NCBI GenBank assembly: GCA_001792895.1
Contig: MARA01000031.1
Span: 456,073 to 520,072, forward strand
Reading direction: 5' to 3'
Source: Lentinus brumalis
Lineage: Eukaryota > Basidiomycota > Agaricomycetes > Polyporales > Polyporaceae
Length of the DNA: 64,000 nucleotides
A model generated the notes under the pieces. That model had not been told where the DNA came from and did not search any database. It was given only the letters and a program-made list of their open reading frames with translations. Below, in pieces: positions 43,228 through 54,971 of this stretch. The stretch's first letter is position 1, and each line of letters starts with the position of its first letter. A program made the position numbers and the translations under genes.

Positions 43228-43905
43228 GGTCCAGATCTAGACACGCGAAGTGTGCTTGAAGGAGTAGAGTAGAGAAGAGTGAATTGGGCGCCAGGTACAG
43301 ATACATACAGGCACTATTAGCTACTCTTATCGAGCCCATACATCCGTGACGCAGGAGACCGGGAACTCATGGTTAGATGTCTTGTGTATCCGAGTACAAG
43401 CCAACCCGGGAGCGGTCGTAGCGGTGGTCGCGGTGGGGATGGGAGCGACATCCGTGCTTTGAGAACTGGCTCAGCACGTCGCGCGGGAGCTAGAGAGGAG
43501 CCGGAGAATAGGAGGCAGTCCCGTCCGATCAATAGCGATGCAAGATCGGTCCTCCTTAGGCACGTGTGAACGGGCACTGTCCGGAGGCTGGCGATTAAGT
43601 AGCTGGACGCAAGGCTGAAGCAAGAACGACATGTTAGAGGAACGAATGCCAGAGGAAGAGCGATAATAGTTACCAGACCCGAGAACGTGGAAGGACAGTT
43701 GCAGCAGGAAGGCTGCACAGCGGGAGAGGTGGTGGTGCCCGATCATCCTCTCGGACTGGCTCGGTGCAGATCGGGTGCGCCGCCGCTGGGTATTGTAACA
43801 CAATGCGCCCACGATTTTTTGCAGCCTCTGGCATCCGACATCTGTCCTCACCTGCATCGTTTCAGTCTCCCCTCTGTACACGGTCACCAAACTCGTACCT
43901 TCGCT
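43228..43905. promoter_or_regulatory. Shared upstream region of the dioxygenase (-) and companion (+) genes
   Basis: The two genes diverge from this 678-bp region, so it must hold both promoters. I see no clear TATA box for either gene and no coding frame. Confidence 0.45.
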
Positions 43906-46724
43906 ATGGGCCGCCCTTGGACAGCTGAACTCGAACTCGCAATGCTTGAAGAGCGGTGGCCAGGGTTCACTGCGGCGCGTACCCAGGACCTCACGACGAC
44001 GTTCTTGACGAGCGTGTATCAAGACTACTTCTCCGCGCTATACCCCGAAGTCGTAGTACCAGAGGGTGCAGACGAGAAGTCGATCTTCTTCACCACTCTG
44101 AAGCCGGGGCCCGATGGCGAGGAGCAGCAGATCTCTGTACATGGGCGCAAAAAGGTCAGTCTCGCTGTGGTTCGTAGAGCATTCGCCTGACTCACCTGGT
44201 TCGAATACTTAGCAAATCTATTGGTGGTTCTGGAATCGCGCGAACAGTCTTGACCTGAAGACGCGAAACAAGAGCAAGAAAAAGGACAGCGGCCTCGACT
44301 TCAACGCAGACCCGCAGAAGGCTGTCAAGAGACAAGCCTATCAGGCTTACGTCGACATCTACGGCGAGCGCGTCCTACCAATCATCAAGCCAGAGTTCGA
44401 CGAGTACTTGAAGAAGTTCGTTGCAGCGGAGGAGGGCGAGAAGCCGAAGGGATGGTTGGCATTCATGGGGGAGCGGGCAAAAGTGATGTTGGAGAATGAG
44501 AGCGAGGAGGTGAAGGCGGAGGTCGAAGCGGCGCGCATCAAAGGTCCCAAGGACGACGGCTTAGACATGTTCACCGACCCCGCGCCTGGCGTAACGGTGC
44601 AGGATCAACAGAAGCGGGCAAGGATCATCCAGGAGTGAGTTCAACGATCATGCAGACTCGAATTCCCTCTTACCTGTCTCTAGCCGCATCGATGCGTTAC
44701 CCGAGAAGTTCGCAAAGCTCGCGAAGAACCTTGAGCAACAGCTCGGCTGGAAGGTGTCGGTCAGTGCTGGAGGGCCACGTCCAGACACCGGCGAGTTCGT
44801 GTCTTACTCGTGAGCACAACAGTCTCTGCGCCTGAAATGTCTTGACGGCTGACAATACGTGTTAGCTATCATTCAGGACATACAGCGAATCTGGGGCTCA
44901 CGTTGACGGATGTGTGTACCAAATGGCCAGCTTTCAAAGCAGACTTCAACAACTTCGTGGTCAATTGCTATCGTGAGTAATATGATACAGCTGTTCGAGC
45001 TAGTGGGCGATGACGCTAATCCGAAACTGTTACATGCAGCACCGGACGCAGCAAAGAAATTGCATGCCGCTTACCTGGGTGGCGAAGCCGATCCTGACTC
45101 GAGCACCACCCCATCCGAGTCGTCACGGTCCACACCCGCTCCTCCACCTCTTCCCAATCCCCAGCCAACGTTCTCCGTCCAACTTCCCCCTACGACGCCC
45201 TCAGATCCCCCTTCTTCTGCGTCGAGACAGTCGACTGAGTCTGCCGCAGGTCCGTCGAAGAATACCGCAGCCACCGCGCCGGAATCAAGCCCTACCAGCG
45301 AGTCGGAGGGTGGTGCGCCCAATACAACCACGTCGTCGAGCACGTCGTCCCGCAGTATATCAGGAGCGATGGATTGGGAGAAGCAGAGGTTGGCTACGAT
45401 GAAGAGGAACCACGAGAGGATGGTGGCGGAGGGGTTGATCTCGGCCGCGCAGGCTCTGCAAAAGCCAGCGAAGAAACCTCGCGCGCCCCGTGCACCGAAG
45501 ACTACGGCTTCTATTCCTCCCACGTCTGTCACGACACGCACACGCTCTGCCGCCGCCGCCGCCGCCGCCGCCTCTGCTGCCACACCCACTCAGACCGAGG
45601 CTGTCACCCAAGCCTTCGTGCCAGAAGACTCATCTGCTACGCCTGGCGAGTTGAGCAATGCGGCGGCCTCAGGACTCGCAAGTTCCGTACACAGCATACA
45701 TCCCACGCACGGCACTTCATCTGGTGCTGAGCAGCCTCCCACATCTGTGTCGCCGACTTCGACAGCGACAACCTCTCCCCTGCCAAGCGCAACTCCTTCG
45801 GCGGCTTCAGGTGCAGCTTTGCCCGCCCCGGCGGATGCTCAGGACGTTCAAGAAGTCGAGACGCAATCCACCGCAGCCTCCTCCGCCTCCGGTCAGGTCC
45901 ATGTACAAGACCCCCTTGCAGGCTCTTCCGCTTCGCTCCAGCCTGCGTCCATCTCAGACACCATCGTCCTCCCCGGTATAGCGACCTCATCCTCTGTCGT
46001 CACCCCTCTGGACGGCTCTGCTCTCCTTCCATCGACAGACACCGAGAACGTGTTGATTGTGCTTGATCAGGAGGCCCCGGACTGGGTCTTCAGCGCGGTC
46101 GAGTTCTTCGAGTACCATCTCGAGGCTGGAGGGAAGGGCTGGCACCGTCTGGTGCATAGTTGGCAGAAGTTTGAGATGCATATGGGGTACCCGGAGTCTC
46201 GGGTGAGTACTATCGATCTTTCATGCTCTGTAGCGGCCATGGTCATGACTCAAGCAATTCTACAGAAGAAGCAGTTTCACCTCCCGACCGCTCTCCGTCC
46301 AGATGAGATTGCTCAATGGATGAAGGAGGGTCGCGATTACGAGAAGCTCCCAGAGCTCGTCGACCATGTTGCCTTTTCTGCGCAATGGAAGACATGGTGG
46401 GCCTCCCTGCAACCGGCTACCCGACGCGTCGATGGCTCCCCAACTTTGCTCAACCGCATCGCGCCTACAGATAAGAGCGAGTGGGAGATTATCTGGCGCG
46501 GAGGGCCATGTGGGCTCTTCCTCGTCATCATGGGGCTTGCATGGTGGCTCTACGCTGCTTCTGAGAGTGATAGCAGCCTCCAAGAGGTTCAGGATGCTAT
46601 AGATGACGTGCACTGGGCCCTCTGTACCGCTATGGAGGCTCACGGGCTGAATGCGAAGCGTGCTGCCTCGGAGAACTCGGACGTCGAGAGTTGCACTTCC
46701 GTGAAGCGCGCTCGCATTGATTGA
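43906..46724 (+). CDS. Large KDZ-companion protein (element A)
   Basis: Six exons join in frame from ATG 43906. The order is MGRPWTAELELAMLEER, then HGRKKQIYWWFWNRANSLD (a W-x-x-NR motif shared with the element B companion, which has THWFSNNAP), then a helical region (GERAKVMLENESEE). Then come RIDALPEKFAKLAKNLEQQ, LGWKVSVSAGGPRPDTGEF, SGHTANLGLTLTD and NCYPPDAAKKLHAAYLGG. A 300-residue serine/threonine/alanine/proline-rich linker follows. The C-terminal block is PDWVFSAVEFFEYHLEAGGK, FSAQWKTWWASLQPATR and EWEIIWRGGPCGLFLVIMG. I recognise the W-x-x-WW-x-x-LQP and RGG-x-x-GLFLV signature from conserved uncharacterised proteins in KDZ neighbourhoods of mushrooms. About 840 residues, nuclear-type C-terminus (VKRARID). 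A role in element-end binding or target choice is possible but unproven. Confidence 0.8.
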
Positions 46725-46846
46725 GTTCTCCTTCGCTGTCACGGTCATTTTCCTGTACAGTACAATGATGCCTGTACTTATGTCGAACTATCAATACTCA
46801 GTACTTGTGTCTGAGTCTCCGACAACGGTTCATCATAATTCTCATG

Positions 46847-49584
46847 AACAGTCAGATAAGTAAGCTCAGTAAGGCATGTCCATAAGTCGTCCAAAAGCGC
46901 CGAATTGTTCAAATTACTTATTCCCTAAGTGCGGCTATCAACAGTGTTGTACAACTGCTAAGACTCAGCCTGAGCAAAAAACCAATTGTAGAGTCCGAAA
47001 GCGAAGCTAAGTAGTAATCTCCCAAGGGCATCATGGGCGGCAAACTGAAGCAGTCAGTAAGTGACGATCAATGACATGTCTTGGGCTATCACTATGGGCT
47101 CAAACACTATTTTTGCGGATAGCCTAACATATCAGGATGGTGCTCGCAGCAACGAGGCGGCTACTAGTGTCCTAGAAACTGGCACACAATTAGATCTTTG
47201 CAGCTGGAAGTTGTGATGGCTCTCCAAACCTCAGTACCTCTGGCTGTATTTTGCACCCAGCCTGTGCAGATGTTCTGGAATACTGACAATGATGATGGTA
47301 TAATTGAGATAGCGTTTCCTGTCCGAATCGGGATCGCTATGACAAGCTCCAGCTTTTCCTGTCTGAATCGGGATCGCTACGGCCGGTTACAATCTGCATT
47401 ACAAGGTCTGGACCCCATGTACAAGCTCCAGCTTTTCCTGTCCGAATCAGGATCGCTACGGCCAGTTACAATCTGCATTACAAGGTCTGGACCCCATGTA
47501 CAAGCTCCAGCTTTTCCTGTCCGAATCGGGATCGCTACGGCCGGTTACAATCTGCATTACAAGGTCTGGACCCCATGTACAAGCTCCAGCTTTTCCTGTC
47601 CGAATCGGGATCGCTACGGCCGGTTACAATCTGCATTACAAGGTCTGGACCCCATGTACAAGCTCCAGCTTTCTCTGTCCGAATTGGGATCGCTACGGCC
47701 GGTTACAATCTGCATTACAAGGTCTGGACCCCATGTACAAGCTCCAGCTTTCTCTGTCCGAATCGGGATCACTACGGCCGGTTACAATCTGCATTACAAG
47801 GTCTGGACCCCATGTACAAGCTCCAGCTTTCTCTGTCCGAATCGGGATCGCTACGGCCAGTTACAATCTGCATTACAAGGTCTGGACCCCATGTACAAGC
47901 TCCAGCTTTTCCTGTCCGAATCAGGATCGCTACGGCCAGTTACAATCTGCATTACAAGGTCTGGACCCCATGTACAAGCTCCAGCTTTTCCTGTCCGAAT
48001 CGGGATCGCTACGGCCAGTTACAATCTGCATTACAAGGTCTGGACCCCATGTACAAGCTCCAGCTTTCTCTGTCCGAATTGGTATCGCTACGGCCGGTTA
48101 CAATCTGCATTACAAGGTCTGGACCCCATGTACAAGCTCCAGCTTTCTCTGTCCGAATCGGGATCACTACGGCCGGTTACAATCTGCATTACAAGGTCTG
48201 GACCCCATGTACAAGCTCCAGCTTTCTCTGTCCGAATCGGGATCGCTACGGCCAGTTACAATCTGCATTACAAGGTCTGGACCCCATGTACAAGCTCCAG
48301 CTTTCTCTGTCCGAATCGGGATCGCTACGGCCGGTTACAATCTGCATTACAAGGTCTGGACCCCATGTACAAGCTCCAGCTTTCTCTGTCCGAATCGGGA
48401 TCACTACGGCCAGTTACAATCTGCATTACAAGGTCTGGACCCCATGTACAAGCTCCAGCTTTTCCTGTCCGAATCGGGATCGCTACGGCCAGTTACAATC
48501 TGCATTACAAGGTCTGGACCCCATGTACAAGCTCCAGCTTTTCCTGTCCGAATCAGGATCGCTACGGCCAGTTACAATCTGCATTACAAGGTCTGGACCC
48601 CATGTACAAGCTCCAGCTTTTCCTGTCCGAATCGGGATCGCTACGGCCAGTTACAATCTGCATTACAAGGTCTGGACCCCATGTACAAGCTCCAGCTTTT
48701 CCTGTCCGAATCGGGATCACTACGGCCAGTTACAATCTGCATTACAAGGTCTGGACCCCATGTACAAGCTCCAGCTTTTCCTGTCCGAATCAGGATCGCT
48801 ACGGCCAGTTACAATCTGCATTACAAGGTCTGGACCCCATGTACAAGCTCCAGCTTTTCCTGTCCGAATCGGGATCGCTACGGCCAGTTACAATCTGCAT
48901 TACAAGGTCTGGACCCCATGTACAAGCTCCAGCTTTTCCTGTCCGAATCAGGATCGCTACGGCCAGTTACAATCTGCATTACAAGGTCTGGACCCCATGT
49001 ACAAGCTCCAGCTTTCTCTGTCCGAATCGGGATCGCTACGGCCAGTTACAATCTGCATTACAAGGTCTGGACCCCATGTACAAGCTCCAGCTTTTCCTGT
49101 CCGAATCGGGATCACTACGGCCAGTTACAATCTGCATTACAAGGTCTGGACCCCATGTACAAGCTCCAGCTTTCTCTGTCCGAATATAGACACCCACGGA
49201 TGGTTACAATCACTTTTACAGAGCCTGCCTCCATATAGCCCCCAGACCATGTTACAATTGGTTACAAGAGCCAGGATCTTGGTACTTAGATTTCCCATCA
49301 CCAGATCTATCAGATCTATATCTGCTGATCACATCTATTACAAGCCTTGTACAAGCTCTGTATAGGCTGCTCTATGCGGGTTACAATCCTTTGTACAAGT
49401 CCGCATTTAGCTGCCCTTTGCAGTAGACCACTTGTAATACAAGCCTTACTTGTACTACAAGTGGTTGGTTGTACAATCCTATGGCTCTTGTACAAGGGTC
49501 TTGTACAGAATATCCCCCACGTACAGCACAACCATTGTACCATACCTGTGGGGGTTTGTACTACAAGTCTGGATACCACTGGTG
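46847..49584 (-). repeat. Right terminal inverted repeat of element A
   Basis: About 2738 bp, the inverted counterpart of 32859-34884. The 712-bp excess equals nine 79-bp units. Confidence 0.9.
47342..49188 (+). repeat. Tandem array of the 79-bp unit, about 23 copies
   Basis: Same unit as at 33256-34390, inverted. It has more AACCGG-type variant units (read GGCCGGTTACAA on this strand) than the left array. The order of variant units differs from the left, so the two arrays have expanded or contracted independently. Three overlapping repetitive frames of about 580-660 codons run through it and are a by-product of the stop-free 79-bp unit. Confidence 0.93.
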
Positions 49585-49601
49585 CCACGTCGAGGCAGGT
49601 G

Positions 49602-49745
49602 AGGTCGGTGTCGAGGAAGGCGAGGTCCATGTCAAGGAAGGCGAGGTTCACATCAAAGAAGGTGAAGTTCACATTGAGGAAGCCGAGGTCGACATCGAGG
49701 ATGGTGAGTTGCAGGAGTCGTCAATGGGCGAGGTCGACGAAGGCG
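49602..49745 (+). repeat. 21-bp repeats encoding a heptad (V-x-V/I-x-E-x-E)
   Basis: About six imperfect copies of a unit like GTCCATGTCAAGGAAGGCGAG follow the right end of element A by 18 bp. On the plus strand they read EGEVHVK EGEVHIK EGEVHIE. They may be the relic of a coding minisatellite; no complete gene can be drawn. Confidence 0.6.
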
Positions 49746-50190
49746 AGGCGCAAGGATTGTGATTGCGAACGGCAGCTATAGCGGAGGTCACGGACATGGA
49801 CCCCAAGCATATTGAAAATTTCCTCTCATCCATCTTGCTTGTACCAATGTATATCACAGCCGTATTTGAAGTTCACATGCGTCCATAGCCTTGCCCACTG
49901 TGCCCGCTGTGCTGCCCGCCGTGCCCATATGGAACTTTGCGTCTAATGCCCCATCCAGCTGACTGGCTGAAACCATTTGCGATATGGTAAGTTATGATAC
50001 TATGACACCCTTGAGTGTCGTATCTATCATAGCTGTGGTACTGGCACGTTGAGATTTGGCAAAGCCAGGCATGCAAATAATGCCCGTGCTGCCCGGGGTG
50101 CCCGTCTGCGACATTTGTGCCAAAGGTTTGCATACTGTTATTGAAACAATACATGACAGAAATAACCGAAAAGAGTACCCGTCCCTCTCC
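49746..50190. other. Junction between element A and element B
   Basis: Contains the first GTGCCC-type motifs of element B (49890-49935 and 50080-50110) and an inverted pair of TATGATACTATGACACCC and TGTCGTATCTATCATA near 49995-50035. The left end of element B must lie here, but I could not place it to the base. Confidence 0.4.
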
Positions 50191-53149
50191 TCACACCTTG
50201 CGTTTACCAGCAGTGGTGCGGTTCGTTCGGCGGAGCTTTGCAGGTGGCAGTGACTCGGGGTCCTGGTCGGCGCTATGTTCCCCCTTGCGCTTGCGCAACT
50301 CCCGCGGTTCCGGCTGTGTGCCTCGCGAGCGAGTCTGTCGAGCCACAGCGCCAGGTAGATTCTCCGCATTGGCCCACTGTTGCCGGCCTCCGCGTGTGTT
50401 CGCCTCCACCACCTGCCCTGCAAGCCCCTCCAAGATTGACTGTGGCTCAGGGTCGATAGAGCTAACAGCCATCTCCCGTTCCACCTGAGCAGCCGAGGAT
50501 GTGGAGGACGAGGCTGTGGGGATGCTTTGGCTTGGAGTGACGGCTGGGCCGTCGTCCTTGCCCTTGCCCTTGCCCGTGCCCGTGCCCGTGCCCGTGCCCG
50601 TGCCCGTGCCCGATGCTATGCCCATGCCCGATGCTGTGCCCATGGCCAATGCGGTCCCTGCGGTCGTGCCCGTGGTGCCCGGGTGAACGGACTTGATGCA
50701 GGCAGGCAGAAGTGTCTCCACAATGTGCGAGAACCTTGCCTCACTGTTGGCCAGGTAGTCAGGGCCACCATATGGCACGGACTCACCCTCCTCACATGAG
50801 TTAGCAATGTGGGCGTCGCGAAGAGCTAGACCCATGGCTAGTGCCCATTGCTGAACTTCACTCATGGAGGACGACCCGCACAGCGTGTGAGTGCTGAGCC
50901 ATGTCATGACAGCGTGCCACTTCTCGCTGTCTGAATGTATTGCAGGTGGCATGCCGAAGTCCGACGAGTCCCAGGATGCCCAACTACCTGGCCCAACATC
51001 CTTGAACGTTGACCGGTGGCGGAACTGCAGGTGGCATGGTCAGATTTGCATTGAAGGCAGCAGCGGCAAACTCACCATGTGGACCCACGATCTCAGCACA
51101 GCCTGATAGTCAGGCTCGGTGCTCAATGCCCATAGGAACGGGAAAAGCCGTTCAGGCTTCTGCCCGACCCAGGTGGGGGGCTTGGCCTGCGCCTTTACAA
51201 CCAAACGGGGATCTGGGAGGGTGGCACCAGCTCCGCGTGTCTTGCCGGCTGACCTGGACCCATGATTGGGCGCCGGAACAGGAGGTGCACCATCCTCCTC
51301 ACCAGAGACATTGATGTCGATCTCCTCTTCCCCAGGGGAGTCTTCATCCGACCCAAGATCAGGCGACGATTCGCCCGGAGACTCATCGCTAGAGGTCGCA
51401 TCCGGCTCCTTCTCCAACTCCGAGCGGGATGCCCGCCGTGCCCGCTCTGCCCGCTTGCGCTGCCCGGTGCCCTTGCCCTTGCCCTTGCCCGTGCCCTTGC
51501 CCTTGCCCTCCTCGCTCTTCTTGGCATTCGCAGCCATATTCTTCTGAGGACGAGGAGCAGGCTGACCGGACTTCTTCTGAGGTCGAGGAGCGGGCCGACC
51601 AGACTTCTTCTTCGGGGCAGGACGGGCAGCAGGTTCTTCATCAGAGTCAGACGAGGCTGCACTGCCCGCAGAGCCCTTGGGAGCAAGGTCCAGGACGGCC
51701 TGAAGGTCCCAAGCACCTTTGGGCGGAGCTACAACACAGCGTACACGTTTCTCATGCTGCTCCTTCTCCGCGTTCTTGGCCACTGTGCCGTTGTACTTCG
51801 CCGTATGACGAGAGCTGCCGTCCCACCAGTGAGTGAAGCGGAAACGAAGAGTGGGGTCATCTTCTTCCTGTAGCTCGAGAACCCTCTCCCACCACTGGCA
51901 CATGGGCACGACATTCATGCGAGTGGGCTCCTTGACCGTGATGCCGCCTGAGAAGAGCCCTTCACGGAAGTAGAGCTCTGGGTGAGCTGCAATCGTCGCC
52001 CAAGCAACACTTGCGTTCTTGAAGCCACAGGCAAGAGCTAATAAGTCCGAGTGAGTGACCGGGCAAGTGCGAAGACGAAGAGGCACCTACACCAGTGAAG
52101 CGAAACAAATGCACGCATGATGCTCTCCTTCTCAACCTGGCGACGGAACTCATCCATGGACGGCAGGATGGGGGTGCCGTCGGGGAAGAGTTTGAACTCA
52201 TATTTTGGCTTGAGCTCCGTCAGGTTCAGGCCGGGCTCCTTGCGGAGGTCATGACGTTCCGGGAACAAAGAGAGCTCAGCAAACCGGGCGAAGAGGTTGT
52301 AGTAGTCCGTCTTCCAGTTGGGAAATGCTGTTGTGAACTTTGGACACTCCGGCTTCACTGAGTTCCACTGCATGCTGATGTCGTATCTAGTGCCTGCCCG
52401 GTCAGTGCCCGTCGTGCCCGTAAGGGTGCCCGTAGCACTCACCGGCCCCAGTTCAGCTTTGATAGCTTGTCACGGTAGTAGAATGTGAGCTCGCTAACTG
52501 CACCAGCTTGGGTGTATAGTAGGACAATGAAGGACTCGACCCAATCAGCAAGTCGTCGCTCGGCAATGCTGTATAGGTGCAAGGTGTCAGTGCAGGCAAA
52601 ATTCTCGCAGGAATAAACACGCACAGCGATTGCAACTCTGGGTCAGCACCATCCTCAGTCCATTCATCTGCCTGCCTCTCAAAACCAGACTTTTCCTCCG
52701 GCGCCAGCTCTCCCCACATCTGTGACCGGGCAGTGTTGAGTGCGGCAATGAAGACCTTGCCCTGCTCTTCGATGATATCGGCCACCCGCTCCATGATGTC
52801 CTTCTCACGCACAATGTAGAACACTTCACGTGCGGTCCAGACCGTGCGAAGTGAGCGAGGGAGCCGGGAGTCCTTGGTGGGGGCGTTGTTGGAGAACCAG
52901 TGTGTAACCTTCTGTGGGCAGATAAGCATGTACACATGGAACAGGTGGTTTCATAAAATGTACCGTGCGAATGAACTTGTATGCATACGGGTTGTTGTCG
53001 TCGATGCCACGCCCGCGGACAATAGTAAGCACCAAGGCCGCTTTGGCCTCCTGCTTCTCGAGGCGAGACTTTGTCGCCCAGTCTTCAAGGGCAGCTCGGA
53101 GGAGCTCAATTTCATCATGAGTTAGGGAGATGTCGGTGGGCGCGGGCAT
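50191..53149 (-). CDS. Large KDZ-companion protein (element B)
   Basis: I join six exons from ATG 53149. They read MPAPTDISLTHDEIELLRA, then KVTHWFSNNAPTKDSRLP (the W-F-x-N motif shared with the element A companion), EEQGKVFIAALNTARSQMW and RLADWVESFIVLLYTQAGA. Then come LFARFAELSLFPERHDLRKE, KESIMRAFVSLHW, ALACGFKNASVAWATIAAHP and MCQWWERVLELQEEDDPTLR. Long basic and acidic low-complexity linkers follow, including AAARPAPKKKSG-like repeats. A C-terminal conserved part has SDSEKWHAVMTWLSTHTLCG. A run of Gly-Thr and then Gly-Lys dipeptides is encoded by the CCCGTG/CCCTTG hexamer at 50553-50620. The intron at 52396-52442 consists largely of the same hexamer. The product is about 880 residues with a nuclear-type tail (NRTTAGKRKV). 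It is a distant relative of the gene at 43906. Function unknown. Confidence 0.75.
50553..50640 (+). repeat. CCCGTG hexamer run inside a coding exon
   Basis: Seven or so tandem copies of TGCCCG and variants (TGCCCT, TGCCCA) lie in the companion gene, in frame, encoding Gly-Thr and Gly-Lys repeats on the minus strand. A second run lies at 51455-51515 in the same gene. Confidence 0.9.
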
Positions 53150-53606
53150 ACTGAGTCGACAGCAGTCAATGGACGATAGCAGGCAGTGGACAATGACAGT
53201 CAGTTGGCACCGAGCTGAGGGGTGGGCACAGTCAGACCGGGCCAGCACGGTAGTCCAGGACATCATGTGAGCGCGACTTGGCATGATAAAATCACCTAAT
53301 CGATCATCATGTTGGGTCTCGGCCTGGGTGATCTTTGTGCAGGACATGATTGCACTAACATCTAAAGAGGAACAAGTCATATCTGTAGGCCCCAAAACGG
53401 CTCCCTTTGAATGCGCACAAAGTATGCCACGTACTTAGAGCACTATTCGGTCTTTCTGCGGAGGCAATGCCTATTGTTATAGGCTGAAAGAGTGACAGTG
53501 TGCGATATCGAACTACGCTCTTTGTGCGGCGCGGTAAAGCACAGCCACACATGCCGGGGCAACGTTTAAAAAGAGTGGTTGCAATATCTTTCCCCCCAAA
53601 AAAACT
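53150..53606. promoter_or_regulatory. Shared upstream region of the companion (-) and dioxygenase (+) genes of element B
   Basis: The two genes diverge from this 457-bp region, the same arrangement as the dioxygenase-companion pair in element A. AT-rich sequence with a run of A (near 53596) lies just before the ATG at 53607; no clear TATA box. Confidence 0.45.
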
Positions 53607-54921
53607 ATGGGCGACGAGGAGTTAGCTGACGTGCTAGCGCAGATCCGGTTCACTGACCGGGTCTCGCATTATCTCGTTGAGCTATTCAAGTCTGTGCTCG
53701 CCGGGCAGAAGGTTTGGCGCGCAGCAGAGCGTCTCTCAGCCTTGCACGACCCGACTTGGCCCCATGAGTTCCATGAAGATCTGCAGCGTGCAGCCAAGGT
53801 GCTTGCATCGGCGTGGTGTTATCAAGGTCAGTCCTGCTATAGTGGCGTCATGTTCCCGGTAATGACCGCATGTTGTCAGTCCCGGTGCCCTGGAATGCAG
53901 AAGACCTCCGGGCATCACTCTCCAAGCAGCCTCGCGGTCTGAACATGGAACACGAGAATGAGCTGTTGCAGCGATTTCCACCAATTTCATCGATTGAGCA
54001 TGTCAAACGTGGTCATTATGCCCTACTCCAGCGGCCGGGCATATTTGTGGACACGTCCGGGCATGTCCTCGCGTGGATGTTACCCCAGATTCTGACACCA
54101 GCACGACAGGTATGCTCCTCTCCCCTGCGCCATATCAAAACACATATTCATCTCCGTCACAAGTCCAAGATCCTGCGTGCTACAAAGCATCTGCAGGAGC
54201 AGTTGAAAACCACGGGCAAAACGGGCACGGGCAAGAAGTTGATGATACAATGGCGCACCGCCCCGACATTCTACCAACCCGGGCAGGAATGGCCTGCGGG
54301 AAGCTGGCTGGGCACTCCGGGTGGATATGCCGTTGGACACAAGGTGCGCATACATTTCTCCAGGCCGGTGCTATCCTTGAGCTAACCTAACCCGGGCAGA
54401 CGGCGGCATACACTCCCCGTCCGAGTGTTTCACTGAATGCAGCTGGCAGCCTCGAGTGGTGCAAGGACATGAAGGAATCGGGTGCACTTCTGAGTGCCAT
54501 ACTTCGGGTTTGCCATGCCAAACAGTATGAAGCCGGACGGACGTCCCTGCTGCGCATGGCTACCCTCCCTCGGGTCGCTGAGGTATTGCCCGTATGGCCC
54601 AGTATCTTCAACACGGTGCAGATTATATCCAACCGGGCTAGTCCGTTCCATCGCGATACAGCAGGCCAGCCCTCGTGGTATGACTTGCTTGTTGCGTTAG
54701 GAACTTACCCGCGGGCGGAGCTTGTGTTGCGGAATCTCGGTGTCCAGCTGGGGTACAAGCCGGGCACAATCGCTTTGTTCTGCGCCATGATCATTCATCA
54801 CGGCGTCGGAGCCGTTCCGCCGGACCGTCTCTGTTTTTCCTGGTTTATGTCATCAGCTGTGCATACCAATTTGGGGGTCCCGGCAGTGCCCTGGATGTCT
54901 TTGCACTCGTACCCTCTGTAG
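53607..54921 (+). CDS. TET/JBP-type 2-oxoglutarate Fe(II) dioxygenase (element B)
   Basis: Start MGDEELADVLAQIRF. A first intron (about 53827-53879) leads to VPVPWNAEDLRASL and HYALLQRPGIFVDTSGH, then MIQWRTAPTFYQPGQEWP and PGGYAVGHK. After another intron come TAAYTPRPSVSLNAAG and MKESGALLSAILRVCHAKQY. The catalytic core follows: SNRASPFHRDTAGQPSWYD (H-R-D at 54649-54657, two iron ligands), VLRNLGVQLGYKPGTIALFC, IIHHGV (distal histidine) and DRLCFSWFMSSAVH (2-oxoglutarate arginine). The arrangement matches the fungal TET/JBP family better than AlkB-type enzymes. About 380 residues, shorter than the element A enzyme and lacking its long N-terminal linker. It is only distantly related to that enzyme. 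It lies 50 bp upstream of the transposase gene on the same strand, so the two could be transcribed together. Confidence 0.8.
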
Positions 54922-54971
54922 CTTCTCTTTCCCTTGCTCTATTTGCCGTTCCTTGACTTCGCTACCCTCCC

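Larger units (their letters stand above)
32859..49584. mobile_element. Element A: complete 16.7-kb KDZ-type DNA transposon with 2.0- and 2.7-kb inverted repeats
   Basis: The outermost bases match as inverted repeats from CACCAGTGGTATCCAGACTT (32859) to its complement ending at 49584. The match continues inward to 34884 on the left and 46847 on the right. All five predicted genes lie between the repeats. Contents in order: KDZ transposase (-), a doubtful frame (+), a small gene (-), TET/JBP dioxygenase (-), companion protein (+). The right repeat is longer only because its 79-bp array has about nine more units. No perfect target-site duplication is visible directly outside the ends (AGACAGGA on the left, CCACGTCG on the right). 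Confidence 0.88.
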
